Shown: piece by piece, positions 1-8,777 of the stretch
Numbering within the stretch: the stretch's first letter is position 1
Layout of the letters: each line of letters begins with the position of its first letter
Origin: Gammaproteobacteria bacterium
Lineage (GTDB): Bacteria > Pseudomonadota > Gammaproteobacteria > GCA-001735895
NCBI GenBank assembly: GCA_030066085.1
Contig: JASJCI010000026.1
Coordinates: 1 to 33,491 of the forward strand
DNA: 33,491 nucleotides
Direction of reading: 5' to 3'
Position numbers and translations under genes: made by a program
The notes under the pieces: generated by a model
The model's database searches: none
Told to the model about the DNA's origin: nothing
The model's input: the letters and a program-made list of their open reading frames with translations, nothing else

Positions 1-87
1 ATTAAGTCGGAGTGCGGCTTTAGCGTAGCAAAACATCGTTTTTGAAAGTGTTTTTGATCAGGCGTTTAAAATATCCCGGACAGTAGT

Positions 88-166
88 GCGCGCAAGCGGG
101 GATCTCCCGATGAAAGCACTGTCGCTAAAGATCCCCCCGGGCCGCGCGGGCTTGCGCGGGGACGAC
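88..166. repeat. degenerate copy of a dispersed palindromic repeat
   Basis: A block at 90-112 matches 7437-7459 at 22 of 23 positions, and a block at 142-159 matches 7491-7508 at 17 of 18. The spacing between blocks is similar (29 and 31 bases). GGGGATCT at 98-105 can pair with AGATCCCC at 129-136, and CCGCGC (142-147) pairs with GCGCGG (154-159). The outer CATCGTCATCCC-type ends of the 7424 copy are missing here, so this copy looks decayed. It lies downstream of the leftward pncC gene. The rest of 1-267 shows no gene that I can support. Confidence 0.6.
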
Positions 167-267
167 ATATCAAAAACCGGCGCTTACGCCGTCGCGGAGC
201 CCGCTCCGGCGATAGGCGCGGTCCGACTCACAGGGGCTGCTCGCAGTGATCGACGGGATGTTCGAGA

Positions 268-756
268 CTATTCGGCGTCGAGCAGCTCGAGCAGCATTTC
301 GATCGCCGCGACACAGGTGGCTTCGCGCACGGCCGCGCGGTCACCGTCGAAACGGAAGTGCCGCGCGCACTGTTGCCCGGCCGAAGCGACCGCGATCCAG
401 ACCGTGCCGACCGGCTTGTCGTCGCTGCCGCCGCCCGGCCCGGCAATACCGGTGACCGCGAGCGCGTAATTCGCCGCGCTGTGGCGCAGGGCACCGCTGG
501 CCATCGCACTGGCAACCGCTTCGCTGACCGCGCCATACTCGGCTATCACCGCGGCCGGCACGCCCAGCATGTCGTGCTTGGCTTGGTTGCTGTAGCTGAC
601 GAAGCCGCGCTCGAACCAGTCCGAGCTGCCGGCGAGATCGGTGAACGACTTCGCGATCAGGCCGCCGGTGCAGGACTCGGCGGCACAGACCCGGGCGCCG
701 GCCGCGAGCAGGCGATCCGCGAGGCTCTCGCTCAGGCTGGAGATAGATTCGGCCAT
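268..756 (-). CDS. pncC: nicotinamide-nucleotide amidase PncC (CinA C-terminal family)
   Basis: This 162-residue protein is the single-domain CinA C-terminal family. PncC hydrolyses nicotinamide mononucleotide to nicotinate mononucleotide and ammonia in the cytosol, recycling the by-product of the NAD-dependent DNA ligase reaction. Visible are the AAESCTGG motif with the likely nucleophile Ser28, the SYSNQAK motif with the conserved Lys60, and the glycine-rich TGIAGPGGGSDDKPVGTVW loop. The length is typical of stand-alone PncC. In many gammaproteobacteria pncC lies between mutS and recA; mutS is 2.5 kb away here, and recA, if retained, would lie beyond the left edge. TATAAT (763-768, read leftward) lies only 6 bases upstream of the ATG and no Shine-Dalgarno sequence is visible, so the transcript may be nearly leaderless. 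Confidence 0.93.
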   Translation of the reverse strand: MAESISSLSESLADRLLAAGARVCAAESCTGGLIAKSFTDLAGSSDWFERGFVSYSNQAKHDMLGVPAAVIAEYGAVSEAVASAMASGALRHSAANYALAVTGIAGPGGGSDDKPVGTVWIAVASAGQQCARHFRFDGDRAAVREATCVAAIEMLLELLDAE

Positions 757-880
757 CGCGGCATTATAACCCCGTCATGTGCAGGCTCCAGCGCGGGTAT
801 AAACCGGATTTCTGAGCCAGATCAAGTAATCTGTACCGGCCGCAATGCTAAACTCGGCCAAAAACGGGGGTCCCACCGAA

Positions 881-1831
881 ATGACTGACAAGCTCGAGGC
901 GAAATCCGCCAACGGAGAATCCGCGGCCACGGCAGCCCGAATGCCCGAAGACGACAGTATCGCGCAGCACGAACTGGACCGCACCGAGATAATCCGCCGC
1001 TTCGAAAACGGCATTTATCCCTATCCCGACAAGATCGGGCGCGACCAGTACGAAAGCGAAAAGGCGGAACTGCAGGTCGAGCTGCTCAAGGTGCAGAAGT
1101 GGGTCAAGGACAGCGGCAAGAAGATCGTGATCCTGTTCGAAGGCCGCGACGCGGCCGGCAAGGGTGGCGCGATCAAGCGTTTCATGGAGCATCTCAATCC
1201 GCGCGGCGCGCGTGTCGTCGCGCTCGAGAAGCCCACCGTCGCCGAGCAGACCCAGTGGTATTTTCAGCGCTATATCAACCACCTGCCGTCGGCCGGTGAA
1301 ATCGTGCTGTTCGATCGCTCCTGGTACAACCGCGCCGGGGTCGAGCGAGTCATGGGCTTTTGCGAACCCGGCGCCTACCTCGAGTTCATGCGCCAGTGCC
1401 CGGAAATCGAGCGTATGCTGGTGCGCTCCGGCATCCTGCTGTTCAAGTACTGGTTCTCGGTAACCCAGGACGAACAGCGCCGCCGTTTCGAGTCACGCCG
1501 CGAAGATCCACTCAAGCAGTGGAAGCTGTCACCGATCGACCAGGCGTCGATCGACAAGTGGGACGATTACACCGAGGCCAAGGAAGCGATGTTCTTTTAC
1601 ACCGATACCGCCGACGCGCCCTGGACCATCGTCAAGTCCGATGACAAGAAACGCGCGCGCCTGAACTGCATGCGTCATTTTCTGAGCACGCTCAACTACG
1701 ATGGCAAGGATTTGGACAGCTTCGGCGAAGCCGATCCGTTCATCGTCACCTCGAGCGACCACGCCATCGGTAACAGCGATCATATTCTCGGCAAGAGCCT
1801 GCACCCGGATCAGCGCCGCGCGCGCAAGTAG
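881..1831 (+). CDS. ppk2: polyphosphate kinase 2, class I
   Basis: PPK2 enzymes transfer phosphate between inorganic polyphosphate and nucleotides; single-domain class I members mainly phosphorylate nucleoside diphosphates (ADP or GDP). The 316-residue protein has one PPK2 domain: a Walker A-like GRDAAGKGG at residues 88-96, a Walker B-like DRSWYNR from Asp145, and the family segments QWYFQRY and LLFKYWFSV. About the first 30 residues are a low-complexity polar tail. An in-frame ATG at 845 would add 12 residues, but the one at 881 is preceded by a GGGGG tract (866-870) at suitable spacing, so I prefer it. The gene is flanked by leftward genes on both sides and ends in its own hairpin terminator, so it is probably monocistronic. 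ADP versus GDP preference cannot be read from the sequence. Confidence 0.93.
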   Translation: MTDKLEAKSANGESAATAARMPEDDSIAQHELDRTEIIRRFENGIYPYPDKIGRDQYESEKAELQVELLKVQKWVKDSGKKIVILFEGRDAAGKGGAIKRFMEHLNPRGARVVALEKPTVAEQTQWYFQRYINHLPSAGEIVLFDRSWYNRAGVERVMGFCEPGAYLEFMRQCPEIERMLVRSGILLFKYWFSVTQDEQRRRFESRREDPLKQWKLSPIDQASIDKWDDYTEAKEAMFFYTDTADAPWTIVKSDDKKRARLNCMRHFLSTLNYDGKDLDSFGEADPFIVTSSDHAIGNSDHILGKSLHPDQRRARK

Positions 1832-1848
1832 GCTCGCAGACTTAAAAC

Positions 1849-1880
1849 AGCCGGCTGATTCTAGCCCCGGCTTTTTCTTT
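1849..1880 (+). terminator. rho-independent terminator after ppk2
   Basis: AGCCGG (1849-1854) pairs with CCGGCT (1867-1872), followed directly by a T-rich run (TTTTTCTTT). It begins 17 bases after the ppk2 stop and lies in the short convergent gap before the leftward response-regulator gene. Confidence 0.75.
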
Positions 1881-1926
1881 ACGGGTAAACAATCCGCCCG
1901 CATCTGGAGCTCCGCTGTCTCCGCCT

Positions 1927-2841
1927 TTACGACTTGTCCGCAAGTGCTTCCTCGGCGGCTTTCAAATCGCTGATGTCGGTTTGCGAACCGGTCATCCGGC
2001 AGGCCACGCCGTTTTCGTCGCCGACCGCAACACCGCGGCATTTCACCCAGCGATAATCACCCTCGGCGTCACGTATGCGGTATTCGCATTCGAAATGCGT
2101 CGACTCGCCGTTCTTGTGCGCGTGCAGCTCGTTGATGACGCGGGATTTGTCATCGGTGTGTATGCGATCGATCCATTCCATCGGGTCGGTACCGATCTGG
2201 TCTTCGCCGAAACCGAGCATCGATTTCCAGCGCGCGGAGTAGTAAATCTTGTCGTCGGCGAAGCTCCAGTCCCAGAGTCCGTCGCTGATGCTGTATTCGA
2301 ACAGGCCCAGACGCTCCTCGCTCGCGCGCAGTTTGCCGAATGCGTTGGAGGCCCGCAGCACGTAGTCGATCTTGAACGGTAACAGGTCCCAGTTGACCGG
2401 CTTTTCACAATAATCCGTGGCGCCGATGGCAAAGGCCTGCTTGATGCTGCGGGCGTCGTTCAGTCCGGTCAGCATGACGACAGGAACGTGTTCGCCGTCC
2501 TTCATCCGCCGGATCGCCGAGCAGAGTTCGAAGCCGTCCAGGTTCGGCATCATGACGTCGCATAAAACAAGGTCCGGGTTCTTCGACTGGTAGATTTCGA
2601 GCGCCTGCTGGCCGTCCGCGGCCGTCAGCACCTTGAAGCCCTTGGCAGTAAGTGCCTGTTCGGCGAGAAACAGCACCATCGAATCGTCGTCCGCGACCAG
2701 GACGGCCGCCGAGGCTCGCTGGAAGGTTTGCTCGCGCTCGACGATTTCCTTCGACTGTTTCAGCTGCGTGACGGTTTTTCCCTCGCCCGTGTCCAGCGAC
2801 GGGTCATCCGGTTCATTCAGCAGCAGGTCGATTGATTCCAT
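1927..2841 (-). CDS. REC-PAS response regulator lacking an output domain
   Basis: The 304-residue protein has a short polar N-terminus, a receiver domain at about residues 45-160 and one PAS domain with its PAC-like end at about 170-295. Receiver residues are intact: acidic DDD at 51-53, phospho-acceptor Asp95 (CDVMMPNLDG), Thr125 and Lys147. The linker EKPVNWDLL followed by a PAS fold is typical of proteins that continue into GGDEF or GGDEF-EAL domains. Here the chain ends at SDLKAAEEALADKS, where such an output would begin. Only 95 bases separate its stop from the ppk2 stop, so no hidden output domain fits. It may act by protein-protein contact or be a stable truncation. Signal and partner are unknown; no histidine kinase is encoded nearby. 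Confidence 0.85.
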   Translation of the reverse strand: MESIDLLLNEPDDPSLDTGEGKTVTQLKQSKEIVEREQTFQRASAAVLVADDDSMVLFLAEQALTAKGFKVLTAADGQQALEIYQSKNPDLVLCDVMMPNLDGFELCSAIRRMKDGEHVPVVMLTGLNDARSIKQAFAIGATDYCEKPVNWDLLPFKIDYVLRASNAFGKLRASEERLGLFEYSISDGLWDWSFADDKIYYSARWKSMLGFGEDQIGTDPMEWIDRIHTDDKSRVINELHAHKNGESTHFECEYRIRDAEGDYRWVKCRGVAVGDENGVACRMTGSQTDISDLKAAEEALADKS

Positions 2842-3289
2842 GCTCTCGGATTCGAATGTTCGTATGTTGGTGCCTGTCGTCCCTGTTCACCATCCGGACA
2901 GCTCGGGCATCGATCCGGCTGTCGGCGGGTGGAGATGCGGCGTTTTTACTAATTGATCAAGTATAGAAGAGATTTACCGGGGGTTTGCCAAAAGGACTAC
3001 CGAGATGAGACGCCGTCCGACTTCAATCTTGGCGTTTCGTGACCGGATTCACGTCAACAGCGAGTGACCGCTAACCCGGGACCCGAAAGCAGGCACGGAA
3101 CTCACCAGAACCAGGCACGGCCGACTGCCAGGCGTCGTCGGCGAGAGGCATGCCGCGCGTTACGGGGCCGGGTTTTCGATCAGCAGGATGACCTTGCTGT
3201 TTGCGGGGCTTTGTCGTTGCTCGCTTGGGCGCGACGCCCTTGTTGCGTACAATGAGCCGGCGCCGGGCCGCGGCATTGCATTACGACTC
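2842..3289. other. intergenic region between the response regulator and mutS
   Basis: This 448-base divergent gap should carry the promoters of the leftward response-regulator gene and of mutS. A mutS promoter candidate is listed separately. An AT-rich patch at about 2946-2975 could serve the leftward gene, but no well-spaced -35/-10 pair stands out. CAGGCACGG occurs twice about 30 bases apart near 3090-3125. I see no RNA gene, protein gene or long inverted repeat here. Confidence 0.5.
3225..3253 (+). promoter_or_regulatory. candidate sigma70 promoter of mutS
   Basis: TTGGGC (3225-3230) and TACAAT (3248-3253) are separated by 17 bases. The -10 matches the consensus at 5 of 6 positions, but the -35 is weak. 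The predicted start would give a leader of about 30 bases before the chosen mutS ATG, and lies downstream of alternative in-frame starts near 3188, which supports the shorter protein. Confidence 0.4.
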
Positions 3290-5860
3290 ATGAGCCAGAC
3301 CAAGAGCAAAACCAGCACGCACACACCGATGATGCAGCAGTACCTGCGCATCAAGGGCGAGTATCCCGCTACGCTGGTGTTCTACCGCATGGGCGATTTT
3401 TACGAGCTGTTCTACGACGATGCGCGCAAGGCCGCGCGCCTGCTGGATATCACCCTGACCAAGCGCGGGCAGTCATCGGGCGAACCGATCCCGATGTGCG
3501 GCGTACCCTACCACGCGGTCGAGTCCTACCTCGGCAAGCTGGTGCGCGCCGGCGAATCGGTTGCGATCTGCGAACAGATCGGCGATCCGGCGACCAGCAA
3601 GGGCCCGGTAGAGCGCAAGGTCGTGCGCGTGGTAACGCCGGGCACGCTGACCGACGAAGCGCTGCTGCAGGACCGGCGCGAAAACCTGTTGTGCTGCCTG
3701 TTCAGACAGCAGGCGCGCTGGGGTCTCGCGGCACTGGAAATCTCCTCCGGCCGCTTTTCTGTCGGCGAAATCGACGGCGACGAGGGGCTCGCAGGCGAAA
3801 TTGCGCGCCTCGACCCGGCCGAGATAATTTTCTGCGAGGACCAGGTGCTGCCGCTGGAGAACCAGCGACTCAGGCAGGCGCACGCGATGCCGCCATGGTA
3901 CTTCGAGTTCGACAGCGCCGAGCGCCTGCTGTGCGAGCAGTACCGCACGCGCGACCTGCAGGGCTTCGGTATCGACGATGCCCGGCTCGCGGTAAGGGCC
4001 GCGGGCTGCCTGCTGGCCTACGCGAAGGAAACGCTGAAAAGCGACATCACCCACCTGCAGCCGCTGCGCCACGAGCGCGCCGGCGACCTGTTGCTGATCG
4101 ACGCCAACAGCCGGCGCAACCTCGAGCTGATGCGGCCGATCAACGACGATGCCGGCAATGCCAGCCTGCTGTCGATCGTCAACGCCTGCCGCTGCGCGAT
4201 GGGCCACCGCGAGCTCGCGCGCTGGATGCAAAAACCGTTGCGCAATCAGCAAATCGTGCGCCGCCGTCACCATGCGGTCGCGAGCCTGCTCGACAACCGT
4301 GAGTTCGAATTGATCGGCGAGCTGTTGAATCGCATCGGCGACGTCGAGCGCATCCTCGCACGCATCGCGCTGCGTTCGGCGCGGCCGCGTGACCTGGCAA
4401 CCCTGTCGCTGAGCCTGCAAACGCTGCCATCACTGCAGGTTGAACTCGGCCGGCTCGACAGCCCGCTGCTCGACGAGCTGGCGCAGGCGATCGCGACCCA
4501 TCCGGAGGTCGTCGCGCTGCTCGACGCCGCGATTATCGACGAGCCGCCGATGCTGATCCGTGACGGCGGCGTGATCCGCGCAGGCTTCGACCCGGAGCTC
4601 GACGAACTGCGCGACCTGTCGGCCAATGCCGACCAGTTCCTGCTGGACCTGGAGGCGCGCGAGCAGGACAAGACGGGCATCGCCTCGCTCAAGGTCGCTT
4701 ACAACCGCGTGCACGGTTTTTATATCGAGGTCGGCAAAACTCACAGTGACTCGGTACCGACCGAGTATGTCCGCAGGCAAACACTGAAAGCCGTCGAGCG
4801 TTACATCACCCCGGAACTGAAAGCTTTCGAGGACAAGGTGCTGAGCGCCCGCGAACGAGCCCTCGCGCGCGAGAAATACCTCTACGACCAGCTGCTGGAA
4901 CAGCTCGGCGACGGGCTCGCGCCGCTGCAGGCCTGCGCCACCGCGCTGGCGCAGCTCGACGTGCTCAACGGTTTCGCCGACTGCGCCGACCGTTTCGGCT
5001 GGAGCATGCCCGAGCTTTGCGACAGCCGTCGTCTCGAAATCATCGCCGGCAAACATCCGGTGGTCGAACAGGCGCTGGACGCACCTTTCGTCGCCAACGA
5101 TCTCGAACTCGACGATGACACCAGCATGCTGCTGATCACCGGGCCCAACATGGGCGGCAAATCGACCTACATGCGCCAGACCGCGCTGATCGTGATCCTC
5201 GCCTACATGGGCAGCTACGTACCCGCCGAGCGCGCCTCGATCGGTCCGGTCGACCAGGTCTTCACCCGCATCGGCGCCAGCGACGACCTCAGCAGCGGGC
5301 GTTCCACCTTCATGGTCGAGATGACCGAGGCGGCCAATATTCTCAACAATGCCAGCGCCAACAGCCTGGTGCTGATGGACGAAATCGGCCGCGGCACCAG
5401 CACCTTCGACGGCCTGGCGCTGGCCTGGGCCTGCGCCGATTACCTCGCGCGCCGGAATCGCGCGTTTTGCCTGTTCGCGACGCACTATTTCGAGCTGACA
5501 CGACTGCCCGAACAGTATTCCAACATCCGCAACGTGCATCTCGATGCGGTCGAGCACGGCGACGACATCATCTTCATGCACAGCGTCAGGCCCGGACCGG
5601 CCAACCAGAGCTACGGCCTGCAGGTCGCGCGCCTGGCCGGCGTGCCGGCGCAGGCCATCAGCCTGGCGAGACAGAAACTGCGCCTGCTCGAGGCGGACGG
5701 TCGCCAGGCGCAGGGCGATCTGTTCGCCGAACCACCAGCGGAAGTGGACGAGCCTGCCGATGCGCTGCGCACGGAACTCGAGGCGCTCGATCCCGACTCA
5801 CTGACGCCACGAGAGGCGCTGGACCTGCTCTACCGCCTGCGTGAACTGGCTCGCGACTAA
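3290..5860 (+). CDS. mutS: DNA mismatch repair protein MutS
   Basis: MutS binds mismatches and small loops and, with MutL, starts post-replicative repair. From the ATG at 3290 the protein is 856 residues, close to E. coli MutS (853). Near the N-terminus is the mismatch-reading Phe-X-Glu motif (GDFYELF, Phe37 and Glu39), followed by connector, lever and clamp domains. The C-terminal ATPase carries the Walker A motif [13 protein letters not shown], the segment [14 protein letters not shown], the Walker B motif [16 protein letters not shown] and ATHYFELT. The frame is open back to an ATG at 3188, but that extension has no MutS similarity, whereas the family begins like [18 protein letters not shown]. 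The gene is followed 78 bases later by fdxA on the same strand, a common gammaproteobacterial arrangement. Confidence 0.97.
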   Translation: MSQTKSKTSTHTPMMQQYLRIKGEYPATLVFYRMGDFYELFYDDARKAARLLDITLTKRGQSSGEPIPMCGVPYHAVESYLGKLVRAGESVAICEQIGDPATSKGPVERKVVRVVTPGTLTDEALLQDRRENLLCCLFRQQARWGLAALEISSGRFSVGEIDGDEGLAGEIARLDPAEIIFCEDQVLPLENQRLRQAHAMPPWYFEFDSAERLLCEQYRTRDLQGFGIDDARLAVRAAGCLLAYAKETLKSDITHLQPLRHERAGDLLLIDANSRRNLELMRPINDDAGNASLLSIVNACRCAMGHRELARWMQKPLRNQQIVRRRHHAVASLLDNREFELIGELLNRIGDVERILARIALRSARPRDLATLSLSLQTLPSLQVELGRLDSPLLDELAQAIATHPEVVALLDAAIIDEPPMLIRDGGVIRAGFDPELDELRDLSANADQFLLDLEAREQDKTGIASLKVAYNRVHGFYIEVGKTHSDSVPTEYVRRQTLKAVERYITPELKAFEDKVLSARERALAREKYLYDQLLEQLGDGLAPLQACATALAQLDVLNGFADCADRFGWSMPELCDSRRLEIIAGKHPVVEQALDAPFVANDLELDDDTSMLLITGPNMGGKSTYMRQTALIVILAYMGSYVPAERASIGPVDQVFTRIGASDDLSSGRSTFMVEMTEAANILNNASANSLVLMDEIGRGTSTFDGLALAWACADYLARRNRAFCLFATHYFELTRLPEQYSNIRNVHLDAVEHGDDIIFMHSVRPGPANQSYGLQVARLAGVPAQAISLARQKLRLLEADGRQAQGDLFAEPPAEVDEPADALRTELEALDPDSLTPREALDLLYRLRELARD

Positions 5861-5938
5861 CCCGGCAGCGGTAAAAGAGGGTTGATTTTTGACCCCGCCG
5901 TTTTAGACTGCGTCGAGCTACATAAAACCGAAATCGAT

Positions 5939-6262
5939 ATGACCTTTGTCGTTCTAGAAAACTGCATCAAGTGCAAGTACACAGACTGTGTCGACGTCTG
6001 CCCGGTCGACTGCTTTCACGAAGGCCCCAACTTTCTCGTCATCGATCCGGAAGAGTGTATCGACTGCACCCTTTGCGAACCGGAGTGCCCGATCGAAGCG
6101 ATCGTATCGGAAGACGATATACCCGACGGGCAAGAGCATTTTCTCGAACTGAACGAGGAACTGTCGCGCGAATGGCCGGTGATTATCGCGAGCAAACCGC
6201 CGCCGGATGACGCCGAGGAATGGGAAGACGTGCCCGACAAACTGCAGTATCTCGAACGCTGA
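5939..6262 (+). CDS. fdxA: 7Fe ferredoxin FdxA
   Basis: This 107-residue electron carrier should bind one [3Fe-4S] and one [4Fe-4S] cluster. Cysteines at 9, 12, 17, 21, 25, 40, 43, 46 and 50 reproduce, with an offset of one, the pattern of Azotobacter ferredoxin I, in which the residue matching Cys12 is not a ligand. The C-terminal half is the acidic extension usual for this family. I take the ATG at 5939 because family members start MTFVV; an in-frame ATG at 5882 would add 19 unrelated residues. A weak promoter-like pair (TTGATT 5882-5887, TAGACT 5904-5909, 16-base spacer) lies between mutS and fdxA, so fdxA could be expressed with mutS or alone. Its redox partner is not identifiable here. 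Confidence 0.95.
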   Translation: MTFVVLENCIKCKYTDCVDVCPVDCFHEGPNFLVIDPEECIDCTLCEPECPIEAIVSEDDIPDGQEHFLELNEELSREWPVIIASKPPPDDAEEWEDVPDKLQYLER

Positions 6263-6293
6263 AACCGGTTCCCCTGCTGCCGCTGTCGGTATT

Positions 6294-6322
6294 TTGACAT
6301 TAACGGGGGCGAACTCTAAAAT
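6294..6322 (+). promoter_or_regulatory. near-consensus sigma70 promoter of the GGDEF gene
   Basis: TTGACA (6294-6299, perfect) and TAAAAT (6317-6322, 5 of 6) are separated by exactly 17 bases. This is the best housekeeping-type promoter I see in the window. The predicted start near 6329 leaves a leader of about 60 bases before the ATG at 6391. Confidence 0.75.
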
Positions 6323-6390
6323 CGCCTCGAAAGGGCAACAGGAGCGGGCGCCGGGAAGCGTCGCAGCCGCGAATTCCCGCGTATGGCAAC

Positions 6391-7365
6391 ATGGCAGACT
6401 GCAAGTACTACTCGTTCTACGCGCTCGCTAAGATCAACGATCCCGAACTCCTCTACGAAGCCTTCCAGCAACAGATAGCCCCCGGCCACGCCGACCGGAT
6501 CGAAATCGAGGTATTCGCACACAGCGACGACCGCTGGAGCCGCCTGACCCCGAGCGGCAGCCTCGAACAGAAAATCGATCCAGCGGTGCTCGCTACCCTG
6601 CAACAGGAGTTCGAAACCGATGCACAGGGCAGGTGGTATTACGATGCCGACCTGCAGGGCTGGTTCTGCAGCTACCGCCCGCTGACCACCCGACACTTCG
6701 TGCTGCTGGTCAAGACCGTCGACCCCGACAAGCTGATCGAGGAAGAATACCTGCAGTTCCTGTTTCACTTTTACTGTCACCAGCTGCAGATGCTGCAGGG
6801 TACTTATCGAGACGCGCTGACCGGGCTCTATAACCGGCGTGCGTTCAACGAAAAAATTCTGCAACTGCTCGATCAGGACAACAGCCACCAGCGCCGCGCG
6901 ATCGACTTTTCACCGACAGTTTTCGTCATGCTCGACATCGATCACTTCAAGCAGATCAATGACAACAAGGGGCACCTGTTCGGCGACGAAGTACTGCTGC
7001 TGCTGGCGCAACTCATGACCGATTCGTTTCGCGAAAACGACCTGCTGTTTCGCTACGGCGGCGAGGAATTTGCGCTGGTGCTGATGGACATCACGCCGGA
7101 GCAGGCGCAGGTATCGCTCGAACGTTTTCGCCACAAGGTTGCCGCCCACGATTTCCCGAGCCTCGAGCGGGTCACGATCAGTATCGGCTTTACCCTGTTC
7201 GACAAGCGCCTGGGCATCGACGAGTTGATCAGCCAGGCCGACAGCGCGCTCTACCACGGCAAGAGCACCACGCGCGACACGGTGCACAGTTACCAGCAGC
7301 TGGTCGAGCAGGGCCTGATTCCCGCGCTCAAGGCACCGGCCACGCCGAGCATCGAACTGTTCTGA
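6391..7365 (+). CDS. diguanylate cyclase (GGDEF) with an unrecognised N-terminal domain
   Basis: The C-terminal half (about residues 140-300) is a GGDEF domain that should make cyclic di-GMP from two GTP. It has the entry motif DALTGLYNRRAF, the metal/substrate segment LDIDHFKQINDNKGH and an active-site GGEEF. RENDLLFRYGGEEF places an RxxD motif five residues before the active site, the usual position of the inhibitory I-site, so product inhibition is likely. The first 130 or so residues contain no membrane segment or signal peptide; they are acidic and aromatic-rich and I do not recognise the fold, which probably senses something in the cytosol. There is no strong Shine-Dalgarno sequence before the ATG. 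The gene follows fdxA but has its own strong promoter, so it is probably transcribed separately. Confidence 0.9.
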   Translation: MADCKYYSFYALAKINDPELLYEAFQQQIAPGHADRIEIEVFAHSDDRWSRLTPSGSLEQKIDPAVLATLQQEFETDAQGRWYYDADLQGWFCSYRPLTTRHFVLLVKTVDPDKLIEEEYLQFLFHFYCHQLQMLQGTYRDALTGLYNRRAFNEKILQLLDQDNSHQRRAIDFSPTVFVMLDIDHFKQINDNKGHLFGDEVLLLLAQLMTDSFRENDLLFRYGGEEFALVLMDITPEQAQVSLERFRHKVAAHDFPSLERVTISIGFTLFDKRLGIDELISQADSALYHGKSTTRDTVHSYQQLVEQGLIPALKAPATPSIELF

Positions 7366-7423
7366 ACCCCCGCTCCGCGTCAAGCTCCATCTTCTAGCAA
7401 ATTCGCGCAATCTGTCGAATCCT

Positions 7424-7534
7424 CATCGTCATCCCCGCGCAAGCGGGGATCTCCAGATGGCGGAGCCGGCTTCACAAGGTCCCCGCCGGACCGCGCAGGC
7501 TTGCGCGGCGGTCCGCCGATGCGGGATGACGATG
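7424..7534. repeat. complete copy of a dispersed palindromic repeat (REP/MITE-like)
   Basis: This 111-base element is bounded by perfect 12-base terminal inverted repeats, CATCGTCATCCC (7424-7435) and GGGATGACGATG (7523-7534). Inside are a hairpin with a perfect 6-bp stem and GCAA tetraloop (7433-7448) and a second hairpin with arms CCGCGCA (7491-7497) and TGCGCGG (7502-7508). Two internal blocks recur at 88-166. It fills much of the 227-base convergent gap between the diguanylate cyclase and the acyltransferase gene. Short elements beginning with CGTCATCCCCGCG-type ends are common dispersed repeats in proteobacteria. No transposase gene is present. Confidence 0.75.
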
Positions 7535-7592
7535 TGGCGGTCGCCTCTATCGCAAATGGACTGCTACGGGTGTTTGACGCGAGCCCGAGAGG

Positions 7593-8741
7593 CTAGCCGG
7601 TCCGGCTTTGGTCGAAGAACTTGCGCACGACCGGCGAAAAATGCGCGTCGTCGATCAGGAAAGCATCGTGGCCGTTGACCGAATCGATTTCGACGTAGTC
7701 GACGTCGGTGCCGGTGGCGCGCATGTGGTCGGCGATCTCGCGCTGCTGCCGCGCCGGAAACAGGATGTCCGTGGTGACACCGATTACCAGCGCCCGGCGC
7801 AGGTCGAGCCGGCCCAGGCCGGCGTCGATCGAACCGCCATGTTCGGCGATGTCGAACCAGTCCATCGCGCGCGACAGGTAGAGGTAGCTGTTGGGATCGA
7901 AACTGTGAATGAATTTCTGCGCGTTGTACTCGAGGTAGTTTTCGATCTGGAACTCGCGCTCGAAGCGCGCACCGGTCAGCTCTGCCGGCGGCAGCCGGCT
8001 GCGATCGAACTTCGAGTTCCACTCGTCGGCGGCGCGGTAGGACACCAGCCCGAGCTTGCGCGCGAGCGACATACCCGTCAGCGGCTTGCTGTCATCCGTG
8101 TATCGTCCGCCGTTCCAGTCCGGATCGCTGCGAATGATTTCGCGCTGCAGCGAACGCAGCGCAATGGTCAGCGGCAGCGCGCTGGCCGCGGCCGAAATCG
8201 ATACGAGGTAGTCGACCTCTCCCGGGAACAGCATACCGTAGGCAATCGACGACATACCCCCCATCGACGAGCCGACCGCCGCGTGCAGACGCCGCACGCC
8301 CAGTTCGCGCATCAGGTAATAACCCGAGCTCGCGATATCCTCGACCGTGACATCGGGAAAATCGGCGCCGTAGGGCTCACCGCTCGCGGGATCGATCGAG
8401 CCCGGACCGGTGCTGCCGTAACAGCCGCCGAGCGTGTTGGCGCAAACCACGAAGAACCGGTCGGTATCGATCGCCTTGCCCGGGCCGATCATGTACTCCC
8501 ACCAGCCCGGCGAGGGATCCTGCGACGATGAGGCCGCGTGCGCGCTCGGCGACAGGCCGGTGAATATCAGGATGGCGTTGTCGGCCGCGGGCGAGAGTTC
8601 GCCCCAGGATTCGTAGGCGAGGGTCAGTTCCGGCAGGCTGCCGCCGTGCCACATGCGAAACGAACCGCCGTCGAAATCGGTGATTCGCTGTTCACGAGTG
8701 GCCTGCGTGGTAAAGCTGTAGGCGTTTTCTTCGTCGGCCAT
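7593..8741 (-). CDS. MetX-family acyltransferase, probably serine O-succinyltransferase
   Basis: This 382-residue alpha/beta-hydrolase belongs to the MetX family, whose members acylate homoserine (methionine pathway) or serine (cysteine pathway) from acetyl- or succinyl-CoA. The catalytic triad is visible: Ser159 (GSSMGG), Asp325 (TTDILFP) and His358 (NGHDAFL). From memory, segments such as FTGLSPSAHAA, ALPLTIALRSLQREIIRSD and DPNSYLYLSRAMDWFD resemble the Xanthomonas serine O-succinyltransferases more than acetyl-CoA-using MetX, which typically has ALTGD-type and GSMGGMQ-type segments. I therefore prefer a cysteine-pathway role, but homoserine remains possible. The ATG has a strong GGGGGAGGGG ribosome-binding tract. 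The gene lies 36 bases after nadA on the same strand; TATAAC within that gap might give it its own start. Confidence 0.85.
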   Translation of the reverse strand: MADEENAYSFTTQATREQRITDFDGGSFRMWHGGSLPELTLAYESWGELSPAADNAILIFTGLSPSAHAASSSQDPSPGWWEYMIGPGKAIDTDRFFVVCANTLGGCYGSTGPGSIDPASGEPYGADFPDVTVEDIASSGYYLMRELGVRRLHAAVGSSMGGMSSIAYGMLFPGEVDYLVSISAAASALPLTIALRSLQREIIRSDPDWNGGRYTDDSKPLTGMSLARKLGLVSYRAADEWNSKFDRSRLPPAELTGARFEREFQIENYLEYNAQKFIHSFDPNSYLYLSRAMDWFDIAEHGGSIDAGLGRLDLRRALVIGVTTDILFPARQQREIADHMRATGTDVDYVEIDSVNGHDAFLIDDAHFSPVVRKFFDQSRTG

Positions 8742-8777
8742 GCGCGATAACCCCTCCCCCGCGGGTTATACGATCGA

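Noticed and set aside
70-90. Possible LexA box upstream of a presumed recA to the left
   Set aside because: Only one half-site (ACAGTA) is recognisable, with no second half at the right spacing, and recA is not in the window.
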